Assembly (NCBI RefSeq): GCF_000718305.1
Contig: NZ_JOFQ01000001.1
Span: forward strand, 62,001-126,000
Source of the DNA: Streptomyces niger
GTDB taxonomy: Bacteria; Actinomycetota; Actinomycetes; Streptomycetales; Streptomycetaceae
Length of the DNA: 64,000 nt
Reading direction: 5' to 3'
The position numbers were made by a program, and so were the translations under genes. Below the pieces are notes generated by a model. It was not told the DNA's origin. It was given only the letters and a program-made list of their open reading frames with translations, and ran no database searches. Of the stretch, positions 1 to 7,645 are shown in pieces; within the stretch, counting starts at the first letter, position 1, and every line of letters starts with the position of its first letter.

Positions 1-1298
1 CCGCACAGATCGGCGTCACCGGCCTCGCTGTCATGGGGCGCAACCTGGCCCGCAACTTCGCCCGCAACGGCTACACCGTCGCCCTGCACAACCGCACCGC
101 GGCCCGCACCCGCGAGCTCGTGGACCGGTTCGGCGACGAGGGCGACTTCGTGCCCACCGAGACCGCGAAGGAGTTCGTCGCCGCGCTCGAACGCCCCCGC
201 CGCCTCGTCGTCATGGTGAAGGCGGGCGATCCCACGGACGCGGTGATCAAGGAGTTCGCCCCGCTCCTCGAACCCGGCGACATGATCATCGACGGCGGCA
301 ACGCGCACTTCGCCGACACCCGCCGCCGCGAGAAGCAACTGCGCGAACAGGGCATCCACTTCGTCGGCGCCGGCATCTCCGGCGGCGAGGAGGGCGCGCT
401 CAACGGACCGAGCATCATGCCGGGCGGCAGCGAGGAGTCATACGCCTCACTCGGTCCGATGCTGGCGAGGATCTCCGCGAAGGCCAAGGACGGCGCCCCA
501 TGCGTCACACACATCGGCCCCGACGGAGCCGGCCACTTCGTAAAAATGACACATAACGGCATCGAGTACGCCGACATGCAGCTCATCGGCGAGGCGTACC
601 AGCTGCTCCGCGACGTGGCCGGGTACTCCGCCGCGCAGATCGCGGACGTCTTCCGCACCTGGAACACCGGGCGCCTGGACTCCTACCTCATCGAGATCAC
701 CGCGGACGTGCTCTCCCACGTCGACGAGGCGACGGGCAAGCCCTTCGTCGATGTCGTCCTGGACCAGGCCGAGCAGAAGGGCACCGGCCGCTGGACCGTG
801 CAGATCGCCCTGGACCTGGGCGTTCCCGTCTCCGGCATCGCCGAGGCCGTCTTCGCCCGCTCCGTCTCCACCCAGGGCTTCCACGAGATGGCGGCCGGCA
901 GCGCGGAGTACGACTGGCACCTCGACCTCGGCAAGGTCGCCGCGATCTGGCGCGGCGGATGCATCATCCGGGCCGCGTTCCTCGACCGGATCACCCGCGC
1001 CTACGAGGCACAGCCCCAGCTGCCGAGCCTCCTCGCCGACAAGACCTTCGCCGAGGAGATCGCCGCCGCGCAGGACGACTGGCGCGACGTGATCGCCACC
1101 GCCGCCAAGCAGGGCGTTCCCACCCCCGCGTTCGCCGCCACCCTCGCCTACTACGACTCCCTGCGCGCCGAGCGCCTCCCCGCCGCCCTCACCCAGGGCC
1201 AGCGCGACTACTTCGGCGCACACGCCTACCGCCGCACCGACCGCGACGGCGTCTTCCACACCCTCTGGGGCGGCGACAAGACCGAAGTCGACAGCTGA
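1..1298 (+). CDS. gnd: 6-phosphogluconate dehydrogenase, 5' partial, with internal deletion
   Basis: NADP-dependent oxidative decarboxylation of 6-phosphogluconate in the pentose phosphate pathway. The frame is open from base 3, so the true start lies off the left edge. The N-terminal Rossmann region is visible (GLAVMGRNLARN), as are the substrate motifs GISGGEEGA and the KMTHNGIEY lysine segment, and the C-terminal QRDYFGAHAYRR and FHTLWGG. Compared with the E. coli enzyme (about 468 aa), roughly 44 residues of the all-helical domain are missing between FARSVS and TQGFHEM. That stretch normally carries a helix pair and the YAQGF lead-in. The reading frame is kept, but activity is doubtful. 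A second, broken 3' copy lies at 55889-56639. IS debris begins about 100 bp downstream. It may be a decayed paralogue of a housekeeping gnd elsewhere. Confidence 0.9.
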   Translation, partial: AQIGVTGLAVMGRNLARNFARNGYTVALHNRTAARTRELVDRFGDEGDFVPTETAKEFVAALERPRRLVVMVKAGDPTDAVIKEFAPLLEPGDMIIDGGNAHFADTRRREKQLREQGIHFVGAGISGGEEGALNGPSIMPGGSEESYASLGPMLARISAKAKDGAPCVTHIGPDGAGHFVKMTHNGIEYADMQLIGEAYQLLRDVAGYSAAQIADVFRTWNTGRLDSYLIEITADVLSHVDEATGKPFVDVVLDQAEQKGTGRWTVQIALDLGVPVSGIAEAVFARSVSTQGFHEMAAGSAEYDWHLDLGKVAAIWRGGCIIRAAFLDRITRAYEAQPQLPSLLADKTFAEEIAAAQDDWRDVIATAAKQGVPTPAFAATLAYYDSLRAERLPAALTQGQRDYFGAHAYRRTDRDGVFHTLWGGDKTEVDS

Positions 1299-1308
1299 CG
1301 GGCGTTCG
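538..1308 (+). repeat. Direct repeat of gnd 3' part (left copy)
   Basis: About 770 bp from the GTA-AAA-ATG codons through the stop and 10 bp beyond (ending ggcgttcg) match 55886-56649 in the same orientation. By eye the first ~235 bp differ at about 20 positions, while the rest differs at only about eight plus an 8-bp gap. The left copy has an unusually A-rich patch at 541-556. Confidence 0.9.
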
Positions 1309-1398
1309 CAAAAACCCTGATGCTGCTGGCCCCCGGGCCAACCCCCCGGCATCACTTTCCAGCTCACTGACGCCAGACGGAAAGATTTGGACGACGGG

Positions 1399-1452
1399 CC
1401 TCTTAGACGCCGTTTCCTTTGGTGTCAGTGAGACGTTGAGCGCTTCATGAGG
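1399..1452 (+). repeat. 54-bp inverted repeat, left arm (IS end)
   Basis: This is the left end of the IS at 1406-2259 plus the first transposase codons. Its reverse complement recurs at 3392-3445 with two mismatches (52/54). The two arms face each other around the anti-sigma-like gene. Confidence 0.9.
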
Positions 1453-2259
1453 GGCTTGGGTGAGCGGTTAGTGCCGGACGAGTTGTGGGTGCTGTTCCGA
1501 CGGGTGGTGCCGCCCACGGAGGTCAAGCGTCCACAAGGTGGTGGCCGGCGGCGGGCGGGAGATCGCGAGACGCTGGCCGCGATCATCTTCGTGGCCACCT
1601 CGGGCTGCACCTGGCGGCAGCTGCCACCAGCGTTCGGCCCGGCCGGGCCGACCGTCTACCGGCGCTTGGCCCAGTGGAGCCGGGACCGCGTCTGGGCCAA
1701 GCTCCACCGCGTGCTGCTGGATGAACTCGGCGCCCGCGGCAAGCTGGACTGGTCGCGGTGCGCGATCGGCTCCGTCAGCGTGCGGGCGGCAAAAGGGGGC
1801 CCCGGACCGAATCCGACCGACCGCGGCAAGAGCGGATCGAAAATCCACCTGCTCACCGACCGCAACGGCGTACCCCTGTCACTGGGGATCTCCGCCGCCA
1901 ACACACACGACAGCCTGGGCCTGCAGCCGCTCGTGCGGGGCATCCCGCCCATCCGCTCCTGCCGCGGACCTCGCCGCCGACGGCCGGCCAAGCTCCACGC
2001 GGACAAGGGCTATGACTACGACCACCTGCGCACATGGCTCCGTGAACGCGGCATCCGCCACCGCATCGCCCGCAAGGGCATCGAACCCTCCAAGCGCCTG
2101 GGCCGCCACCGCTGGGTGGTCGAGAGAACCGTCTCCTGGCTGGCCGGGTGCCGTCGCCTGCACCGCCGCTACGAGCGCAAGGCCGAGCACTTCCTCGCCT
2201 TCGTCGGCATCGCCGCAGCACTCATCAGCTATCGCAAGCTCACCAACTGAAACAACGTC
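1406..2259 (+). mobile_element. IS5-family insertion sequence (IS427-like), 854 bp
   Basis: Terminal inverted repeats GACGCCGTTTC (left) and GACGTTGTTTC (right, read inward) are flanked on both sides by a TA dinucleotide (1404-1405 and 2260-2261), consistent with a 2-bp target duplication. The element encloses one transposase gene. A short related string (ctcactgacgccag) just upstream at 1362-1375 looks like another piece of the same IS end. Confidence 0.8.
1447..2250 (+). CDS. IS5-family transposase, first catalytic Asp replaced by Gly
   Basis: Single-frame DDE transposase of 267 aa that would catalyse cut-and-paste movement of its IS. The N-terminal helix-turn-helix region carries the familiar GCTWRQLP string. 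The RNase H-fold shows the second Asp in HADKGYD and the Glu in WVVERTVSWL. The first Asp, expected in a (V/I)D(G/S)S-VRA context, reads CAIGSVSVRA here, a Gly where GAC would be one base away from GGC. If the base is right, this copy cannot transpose by itself. The start ATG sits 41 bp inside the element. It matches the IS427/IS1031 type in length and motif order. Confidence 0.85.
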   Translation: MRGLGERLVPDELWVLFRRVVPPTEVKRPQGGGRRRAGDRETLAAIIFVATSGCTWRQLPPAFGPAGPTVYRRLAQWSRDRVWAKLHRVLLDELGARGKLDWSRCAIGSVSVRAAKGGPGPNPTDRGKSGSKIHLLTDRNGVPLSLGISAANTHDSLGLQPLVRGIPPIRSCRGPRRRRPAKLHADKGYDYDHLRTWLRERGIRHRIARKGIEPSKRLGRHRWVVERTVSWLAGCRRLHRRYERKAEHFLAFVGIAAALISYRKLTN

Positions 2260-2274
2260 TAAGCGCTTTCGTGC

Positions 2275-3165
2275 TTAACCGGGCCCGGCTTTGCCATCTC
2301 GGAGCTGACTGAACCACCCGTCGTAATGGCCGGTGAGGCGGGCCACTTGCACACATGCCGAGGCCAGACCTGGTGCATTGGCCTGCCAGTTCTCCGCGGT
2401 AACTCCCTCGGTGGCACCGGTGCCCCAGATGCCGGCGAGTAGACGGGTCGCGCTGACCTGGATGACGTGATCCAGCGAAATATGTTCGTCATCAGCGACC
2501 GCACGAATTTCCCGCTGGGCCTGCTCTGTGAGCTCCGGTGTCAAGAGGTCCTGCAGATCTTGGGTCAGGCCGCCCAAGACGGCGGTGAACACCAGCAGCA
2601 TCCGCTTTGACTGCGCGGGATGCTGCTCGAAGTTTGCGCAGGCCTGGTTCACGAAGTCGGAGATCATGTTGAGGCGCTGGGCGAGCAGGTCGGTGGGATA
2701 ACGGTTACTGTTCTCATTCTCGTCGGTGCGTCGCTGCTCAGACATGGGCGGGCTCTTCTCCCGTTGATGCAGAGGAATCCGGAAGCGAAGCAGGATTCCG
2801 CTGTGATGATCGTGGTGGATCTCCACTTCATCGGCACGGGCCGACAGATTGCCGGTGATTTTTTCCCGGTCGATCTTGTGATCCTTCTGGCCAGCACCCT
2901 CGGGCCTGGCCTTCGCCGGCAGCGTGAATCCCTGGTCGGTGACGTCCACGCGGCAAGACTCACCCTGCACGCTCAGCACTACCCGGAAATGCGGGGCCTG
3001 ACTATGGGCCACCAGATATCCCCCTGCCTCCTGCACACTCTGTTTCATGGCGCCAGCCGTTGAAGGGCTGACTCCAAGAGCAAGAACCGACGCCCCCGCC
3101 AGCCGCCCGGCCAGCAGTACGCTGATCTGCTCACGGGGGAGCGTCACGGACCAGAAGATGTTCAC
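2275..3165 (-). CDS. RsbW-like ATP-binding (anti-sigma type) protein with extra C-terminal domain
   Basis: Residues 1-150 resemble the HATPase fold of Streptomyces RsbW-type anti-sigma/serine kinase proteins: LPREQISVLLAGRLAG, then ALGVSPSTA, and VVLSVQGESCRVDVTDQG for the ATP-lid region. The N-box that normally reads EACANAV is degenerate (QEAGGYLV), so ATP binding is uncertain. Residues from about 150 (MSEQRRTDE) to the end are a helical segment I do not recognise. An internal ATG at 2744 preceded by GGGAGAAG could start this part as a separate gene. GTG start at 3165 with GAGG upstream. It is flanked by inverted IS ends, so it may be passenger DNA. No partner sigma factor is visible nearby. 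Confidence 0.6.
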   Translation of the reverse strand: MNIFWSVTLPREQISVLLAGRLAGASVLALGVSPSTAGAMKQSVQEAGGYLVAHSQAPHFRVVLSVQGESCRVDVTDQGFTLPAKARPEGAGQKDHKIDREKITGNLSARADEVEIHHDHHSGILLRFRIPLHQREKSPPMSEQRRTDENENSNRYPTDLLAQRLNMISDFVNQACANFEQHPAQSKRMLLVFTAVLGGLTQDLQDLLTPELTEQAQREIRAVADDEHISLDHVIQVSATRLLAGIWGTGATEGVTAENWQANAPGLASACVQVARLTGHYDGWFSQLRDGKAGPG

Positions 3166-3209
3166 GGTCCCTCACTTGGCCTTCCTCCGCGCCAACGAGG
3201 TATGCGCCG

Positions 3210-3392
3210 TCAGTATGCTCCTTCCAGCGGGTACCCGCTGAGCGCGTCTGCTTCCCCAGACAAATCGGCGCACTTGCCCGCATGTTCGACGAAGCCGGTG
3301 CCGACTCCAGCTCCAGGCCGAGCCGGACACGCGGCGTCCCACTGAGAGGACATGAGTGTCGCTGTCTGCGACGCCACCTGTGGGAGTCCCAC
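3210..3392 (-). CDS. Hypothetical protein fragment cut by IS end
   Basis: A 60-aa open frame ends 44 bp before the anti-sigma-like gene on the same strand, and its upstream edge coincides with the orphan IS end at 3392-3445. It could be the C-terminal tail of a gene whose 5' part was lost at the IS junction. I do not recognise the sequence. Confidence 0.3.
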   Translation of the reverse strand: MGLPQVASQTATLMSSQWDAACPARPGAGVGTGFVEHAGKCADLSGEADALSGYPLEGAY

Positions 3393-3445
3393 CTCATGAA
3401 GCGCTCAACGACTCACTGACGCCAAAGGAAACGGCGTCTAAGAGG
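3392..3445 (-). repeat. Orphan IS left end (right arm of inverted repeat)
   Basis: Reverse-complement match (52/54) to 1399-1452, including the transposase ATG region, but with no transposase body following. It is therefore a truncated second copy of the same IS in opposite orientation. The IS at 3442-4564 is inserted exactly at its outer tip. Confidence 0.85.
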
Positions 3446-4564
3446 TCGTTTTCCCCTTGAGTGCGGTGCTATCCGTTGTTTTGCGTCTGCTGATGATCTG
3501 ACACTGGCGAGCCTGCAGTGAAGGCCGTGGCTGGCGGAAAGGACGGTGCGGCGCCTGGGGCGAGAGCCCGCTTGCGTCTGTCTCATTCCAGGACGCCCGC
3601 TTCTGTTCCGTGCTTCCACGAGGCCGGACGCACGCCTGGGCGCACGCCCTCGACCGGCGGTATGCCCGGGACATGACCGCCCGTCGCGCGTATCCGAGTG
3701 ATCTTTCCGACGCCCGTTGGGAGTTGATCGAGCCGATCCTGTCCGCCTGGCGCTTCGAACGCCGCGGCCGGGCCCTGGACTTCGGCCGACCGCCCCGGCA
3801 CGACCTGCGCGAAATCATGAACGCGATCTTGTATGTGGACCGCACCGGCTGCCAGTGGGCCTACCTCCCGCACGACTTCCCGCCCTGGCAGTCGGTCTAC
3901 GGCTACTTCGCCAAATGGCAGACCGGCGGCATTTTCGCCCAGCTCAACGGGCTGCTGCGGGAGCTGGTACGCCAGCAGGAAGGCAAGCACCGCCACCCTT
4001 CCGCCTGCGTGATCGACGCCCAGAGCGTGAAGACCTCCACCTCCGTGCCCGCCCGGAGCCAGGGCATCGACGCGGGCAAAAAGATCGTGGGCCGCAAACG
4101 CAGCATCCTCACCGACACCCTCGGCCTGCTGCTGGCGGTGCTGGTCACCGCGGCCGGCGTCCAGGACTCCACCGCCGGCCGCACCCTCCTGGAGCAGGCC
4201 GCCGCCGACCACCCCAGCCTGCGCAAGGTCTGGGTCGACGGCGGCTACCGCAAACACTTCATCGACCACGCCGCCACCCTCGGCATCGACCTCGCAATCG
4301 TCCAACGCGCCCCCGGCGCCAGGGGCTTCACGCCCATCCCAAAACGCTGGACCGTGGAGCGCACCTACGGCTGGCTGATGCTGCACCGTCGCCTCGTCCG
4401 CGACTACGAGTCCTACCCGCACCGCTCCGAAGCCATGATCCACCTCGCCATGACCGATCTGATGGCCCGCCGCCTCACTGGCGAAAGCACCGTCTCCTGG
4501 CGCGACCCGGCATTACCGAATAAGAAGCGCATCTCGGGATGAAACAACGGGAGAAAACGACCTC
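3442..4564 (+). mobile_element. IS5-family insertion sequence, 1123 bp
   Basis: Inverted ends GAGGTCGTTTTCCCC (left) and GAGGTCGTTTTCTCCC (right, read inward) are flanked by a TAA direct repeat at 3439-3441 and 4565-4567, as expected for an IS5-family target duplication. It encloses one intact-looking transposase. It is inserted into the end of the orphan IS copy, so it arrived later. Confidence 0.85.
3673..4542 (+). CDS. IS5-family transposase (IS1031-like)
   Basis: DDE transposase for the surrounding IS. The start at 3673 (MTARRAYPSDLSDARW) fits the family N-terminus better than in-frame starts upstream. Conserved strings include LYVDRTGCQWAYLPHDFPPW, first Asp in CVIDAQSVKTS, second Asp in VWVDGGYRKHF and the Glu in WTVERTYGWL, followed by RRLVRDYE. 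All three catalytic acids are present and the frame is intact, so the element may be active. It is unrelated at sequence level to the transposase at 1447-2250 beyond family membership. Confidence 0.9.
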   Translation: MTARRAYPSDLSDARWELIEPILSAWRFERRGRALDFGRPPRHDLREIMNAILYVDRTGCQWAYLPHDFPPWQSVYGYFAKWQTGGIFAQLNGLLRELVRQQEGKHRHPSACVIDAQSVKTSTSVPARSQGIDAGKKIVGRKRSILTDTLGLLLAVLVTAAGVQDSTAGRTLLEQAAADHPSLRKVWVDGGYRKHFIDHAATLGIDLAIVQRAPGARGFTPIPKRWTVERTYGWLMLHRRLVRDYESYPHRSEAMIHLAMTDLMARRLTGESTVSWRDPALPNKKRISG

Positions 4565-4723
4565 TAAGAAGCTCTCCGGTTGAAGTCGATGGCGGGGCAA
4601 CTGGGCATCAGTGTCACCCATTCGGTGCAGCGCCACGCGAGATCCCACGGCCGGAGGAGCGCCGCCACCTCCGCTCCTCAGTAGCACGTCAAGGGTCAGG
4701 CACCACATGGCGCCCGGCGGCAT

Positions 4724-4951
4724 TCAGCGGATGCGCCGGATCATCACCGTGAGGCGGGGCGAGGCCGGTGAGGGCTGGCTGTGCCCGATGTCCTTGTAGC
4801 CCCAAGACTTGTAAAGGTCGTGGACCTTTCCATCTCCGGCCGCCTCATTGACCATGAGGGTCACGTACTGCTCGTCTCGGCTGCCGAGGAGCGTGTCGTG
4901 AATTCGCCGCGCGGTTCCGGTGCCACGCCACGCGGGCCGAACCCCGATTTC
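4724..4951 (-). pseudogene. GNAT acetyltransferase, C-terminal fragment
   Basis: The last 75 residues read as the acetyl-CoA-binding end of a GNAT N-acetyltransferase: EIGVRPAWRGTGTARRIHD (the R/QxxGxG/A-type loop), YVTLMVNEAAGDGK, then LYKSWGYKDIG. Upstream the frame stays open for another 200 codons, but the translation there is low-complexity and does not look like a GNAT. The 5' part is therefore taken as lost, with a junction near 4935-4951 where an oppositely oriented gene fragment begins. Confidence 0.65.
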
Positions 4952-5440
4952 ACGGGCAGACCGCGGTGGCGGGACGTGCATCCCTCGCGTCAGAGAGAGT
5001 GCATAAGGGGCCTGCGGTGCCAGGTGTGCGCGCAGCAGTCCAGCCGTACGGACAAGGGGTACCTCTTCCTGGCGACGCCGCCGGTCAGCGCACGAGCAGG
5101 CTGGGAAGGGCTTCGCACCGCTCAGCCGCCCCTCTGCCTGGAACACGCTCAGGAGTCGGTTGAGAAGTGCCGCCACCTTGTACGGAAGGGGGCTGTCGCT
5201 CTCCGCGCCCGAATCCCACGGCTGCACGGAGTACTCGGAACGCCCTACCGCTACGGCCCTCACGGCATCGAGCCTGTCGACCTCGGCGACAAGCCTGGGG
5301 CGGACACTCCCCTGCCGTACCGAGATCGTCGGTTGACCCATTGGGTCCTGGCCTCCCAGCTCGTCCGCGAGCTGCGCGGAGTCACCGTCGTGGACCTCGC
5401 TGAGGAAGCCGCGGCAACCCGTCGCGACTCCTCTGTCTGA
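4934..5440 (+). pseudogene. Conserved actinobacterial protein with CxxC motif, 5'-truncated
   Basis: From about 4934 the frame reads like a small conserved Streptomyces protein often seen beside transcriptional regulators: WRDVHPSRQRECIRG, LRCQVCAQQS (a CxxC pair), PPLCLEHAQES, a CRHL string, and LASQLVRELRGVTVVDL at the C-terminus. Its normal N-terminus is missing. The bases that should encode it belong to the GNAT fragment on the other strand. The function of this family is unknown to me. The paired Cys residues suggest a metal site. Confidence 0.6.
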
Positions 5441-5610
5441 TCTCCGTCCTCTCCGCCCAGCGTGACGGCAGCGGCGGAGAGGACGGGCACCACCCGGCAA
5501 ACCACACCTGACACAAGGCTCGGGGCCGGACGAAACGCGCGGGGAGGGCACCTCTTCCGGTTTCTCCCCGCGCACCTCCTTCAGCGCCGACCGCATCACT
5601 TGGAGCGTGC

Positions 5611-6066
5611 ATGCTCACACCCCCGACCTTCCGCAGCGTCGAAGGCGCCTACCTGGCGTTGCTCAAGCTGGCGACCGACGAGCACAAACACCACATCGCG
5701 GCCCGCGGGAACGAGGCCCGCGAGGTAGTCGGTGTTGGATTCCGGCTGCCCGACCCCCGCCAGAGACTCCCCTGTCTGGCGACCCGCACGACCAATCCGG
5801 CCTTCCAGTTCGCCGAGGCCCTCTGGTACCTGGCCGACCGCCGCGACCTGGAGATATCGGCTACTACGCGCCCACCATGCGCGCCAGCTCACCCGATGGC
5901 GTCAGCCTCGGCGGCTCGGCCTATGGCTACGCCCTCTTCAACCCGGCCGTCGGCGATACGGTCTCGCCGTTCGACCGGGTCCTGGAGCTGCTGCGCACGG
6001 AGACCGACAGCAAGCGCGGCTACCTCCCGATCTTCTCCGCCGGGAAGCTGGCCCTCGATGACAGCT
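5611..6066 (+). pseudogene. Thymidylate synthase-family pseudogene
   Basis: The first 80 residues (FRSVEGAYLALLKLATDE, FRLPDPRQRLPCLATRT, FAEALWYLADRRDLE) are the N-terminus of the thymidylate synthase/nucleotide hydroxymethylase family. At about 5853 one base is missing (GAGATATCGG where GAGATGATCGG is expected) and the protein continues in the next frame with IGYYAPTMRASSPDG, GGSAYGYALFNP and a SPFDRVLELL string until about 6066, where similarity stops. The catalytic Cys region is absent. This is a dead gene with a frameshift and a 3' deletion. Variants of this family modify pyrimidines in nucleoside-antibiotic clusters, but none is evident here. Confidence 0.75.
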
Positions 6067-6574
6067 GGCGAGCGGCCGACAAGCGACAAGACAAGCCCGT
6101 CGCTCGCCGACCGGCAGGCTGCGCGGCCCCCTCCGACCGAGCAGTCGGGTCGCCTGCGGGTCATCCAACGGGACCGACAACACAGGGGCGGGAAACCTTG
6201 CTCAGCGAATTGCGGGAGTCGCGCGGGAAGTCGCTATTGCAGTCGAGGGCGTTGTCTGAACGAGTCCTTGATCAGGCGACGCGGACGGCGGTTTCCAGTC
6301 TTCAGTCGCGCAACGGCGACGCCCGCCTCGCAAAGAGCGAGCCGAAGCGCGTATCGAAGGAGGAAACGATCACTTACCGAGTGTCTCTTCCGCTGGTTTC
6401 CCCTTTGGTTCCAACGGACGAGGGACCGAACGAACAAGAACCAAACAGAAACCTGCTGAGCGCGGCTCTGGATTATCCGATGATAATATCTGAGCCGCCA
6501 TCTGAAGTAGTTAGAGGCCGCAGCTGCGTGCGCTTTCGACCAAGAGGCTACTCACAGGCGCAGACTCATTCTTC
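6067..6574. other. Gene-free stretch with AT-rich patch
   Basis: No credible coding region. Bases around 6470-6515 are much more AT-rich than the surroundings (taataat-like strings) and precede the desaturase, so they may hold its promoter. No ribosome-binding site is obvious before the GTG at 6575. Confidence 0.5.
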
Positions 6575-7555
6575 GTGAGCTTCTCTCCTACTGGAACACG
6601 CCCCGACTCGCTTTGGCTCGACGAACTGGAACCGGTGGCCGGTGAACTCCTCGAGCGTCACTTGACCCGCGCGCAGGAGTGGTTCCCGCATCAGTACGTG
6701 CCCTGGAGTCAGGGGTACGACTTCGAGGGTCCGCTCGGTGGGACGGCATGGGAAGAAGGCCAGTCGGCCCTCTCCCCCACCATTCGTTCGGCTCTGGTGC
6801 TCAATGTACTGACCGAGGACAATCTGCCGAGCTACCACTGGGCGGTGTCGGACCGGATCGGACGGACGGGCGCATGGGGCGAGTGGCTTGCGCGGTGGAC
6901 AGCTGAGGAAGACCGTCACAGCACCGCTCTGCGTGCTTATCTCCACACCAGTCGCGCGGTCGACCCGGTGGCTCTGGAGCGCATGCGTATCGCGCAGATG
7001 TCCACCGGATACACACCTCGCCACGTCGGGATGCTGGTCAACCTCGTGTATCTGGCGGTGCAGGAGCTGGCCACACGGGTGTCCCACCGTAATGCCGGAC
7101 GGTACAGCGGCGATTCCCGTTGCGAGCGGTTGCTGTCCCGCATCGCCCAGGACGAGAACCTTCACATGATCTTCTATCGGGACCTGCTTCAAGCAGCGAT
7201 GCAGATGGATGCCGATGCGGTACTGCAGGCCGTTTCCGAATGTGTGCGGGACTTCCAGATGCCGGCCGAGCGCATGGCCGGCTTCCGTCCTCTTGCGTTG
7301 GACGTCGCTCTGGCTGGCGTGTACGACCTGCGGGTGCACCACGACGAGGTGCTGGTGCCGCTGCTGCGATCGCTGGCCGTGTGGGACGTGCGGGAACTGA
7401 ACCCGGCAGGGGAGCAGGCCCGCGACGAGCTTGCGGGCACGCTGCACCGCATCGAGGCGCGGGCCCGCGCCTTTGAGAACGTCAAGGAACGGTGGTCCGC
7501 CGGCCGTGCCAGCGGTCCGGGCGGGATCACCGACAAGGTGTCCGCAGCCTTGTGA
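6575..7555 (+). CDS. Acyl-ACP desaturase (soluble, ferritin-like diiron)
   Basis: 326 aa. Members insert a cis double bond into acyl chains held on acyl carrier protein, using O2 and a carboxylate-bridged diiron centre, in the cytosol. All six expected ligands are visible: E81 (LTEDNLPSYH), E112 and H115 (EEDRH), E164 (AVQELATRVSH), E194 and H197 (QDENLH). The length fits the DesA1/stearoyl-ACP Delta9 desaturase family. It is the first gene of a co-directional set with an MMPL exporter, ACP, ketosynthase and thioesterase, so the substrate is probably an acyl group on the cluster's own ACP. GTG start. The region just upstream shows no clear Shine-Dalgarno sequence. Confidence 0.9.
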   Translation: MSFSPTGTRPDSLWLDELEPVAGELLERHLTRAQEWFPHQYVPWSQGYDFEGPLGGTAWEEGQSALSPTIRSALVLNVLTEDNLPSYHWAVSDRIGRTGAWGEWLARWTAEEDRHSTALRAYLHTSRAVDPVALERMRIAQMSTGYTPRHVGMLVNLVYLAVQELATRVSHRNAGRYSGDSRCERLLSRIAQDENLHMIFYRDLLQAAMQMDADAVLQAVSECVRDFQMPAERMAGFRPLALDVALAGVYDLRVHHDEVLVPLLRSLAVWDVRELNPAGEQARDELAGTLHRIEARARAFENVKERWSAGRASGPGGITDKVSAAL

Positions 7556-7645
7556 CACGCGCCGCCTCACTGGTGGCAGGGATGACCCACAGTCCTCGGA
7601 ACGTCTGCGACACAGTTCTCACATCCCCGAGCAGGGACGGGACCC

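Noticed and set aside
447..1367. Long open frame antisense to gnd (about 300 codons)
   Set aside because: Gly/Val/Ala-rich translation with no motifs. Typical of the antisense strand of high-GC coding DNA.
1309..1405. GGCCCCCGGGCC palindrome after gnd as a terminator
   Set aside because: Short and followed by more C runs and IS debris. Too weak to call.
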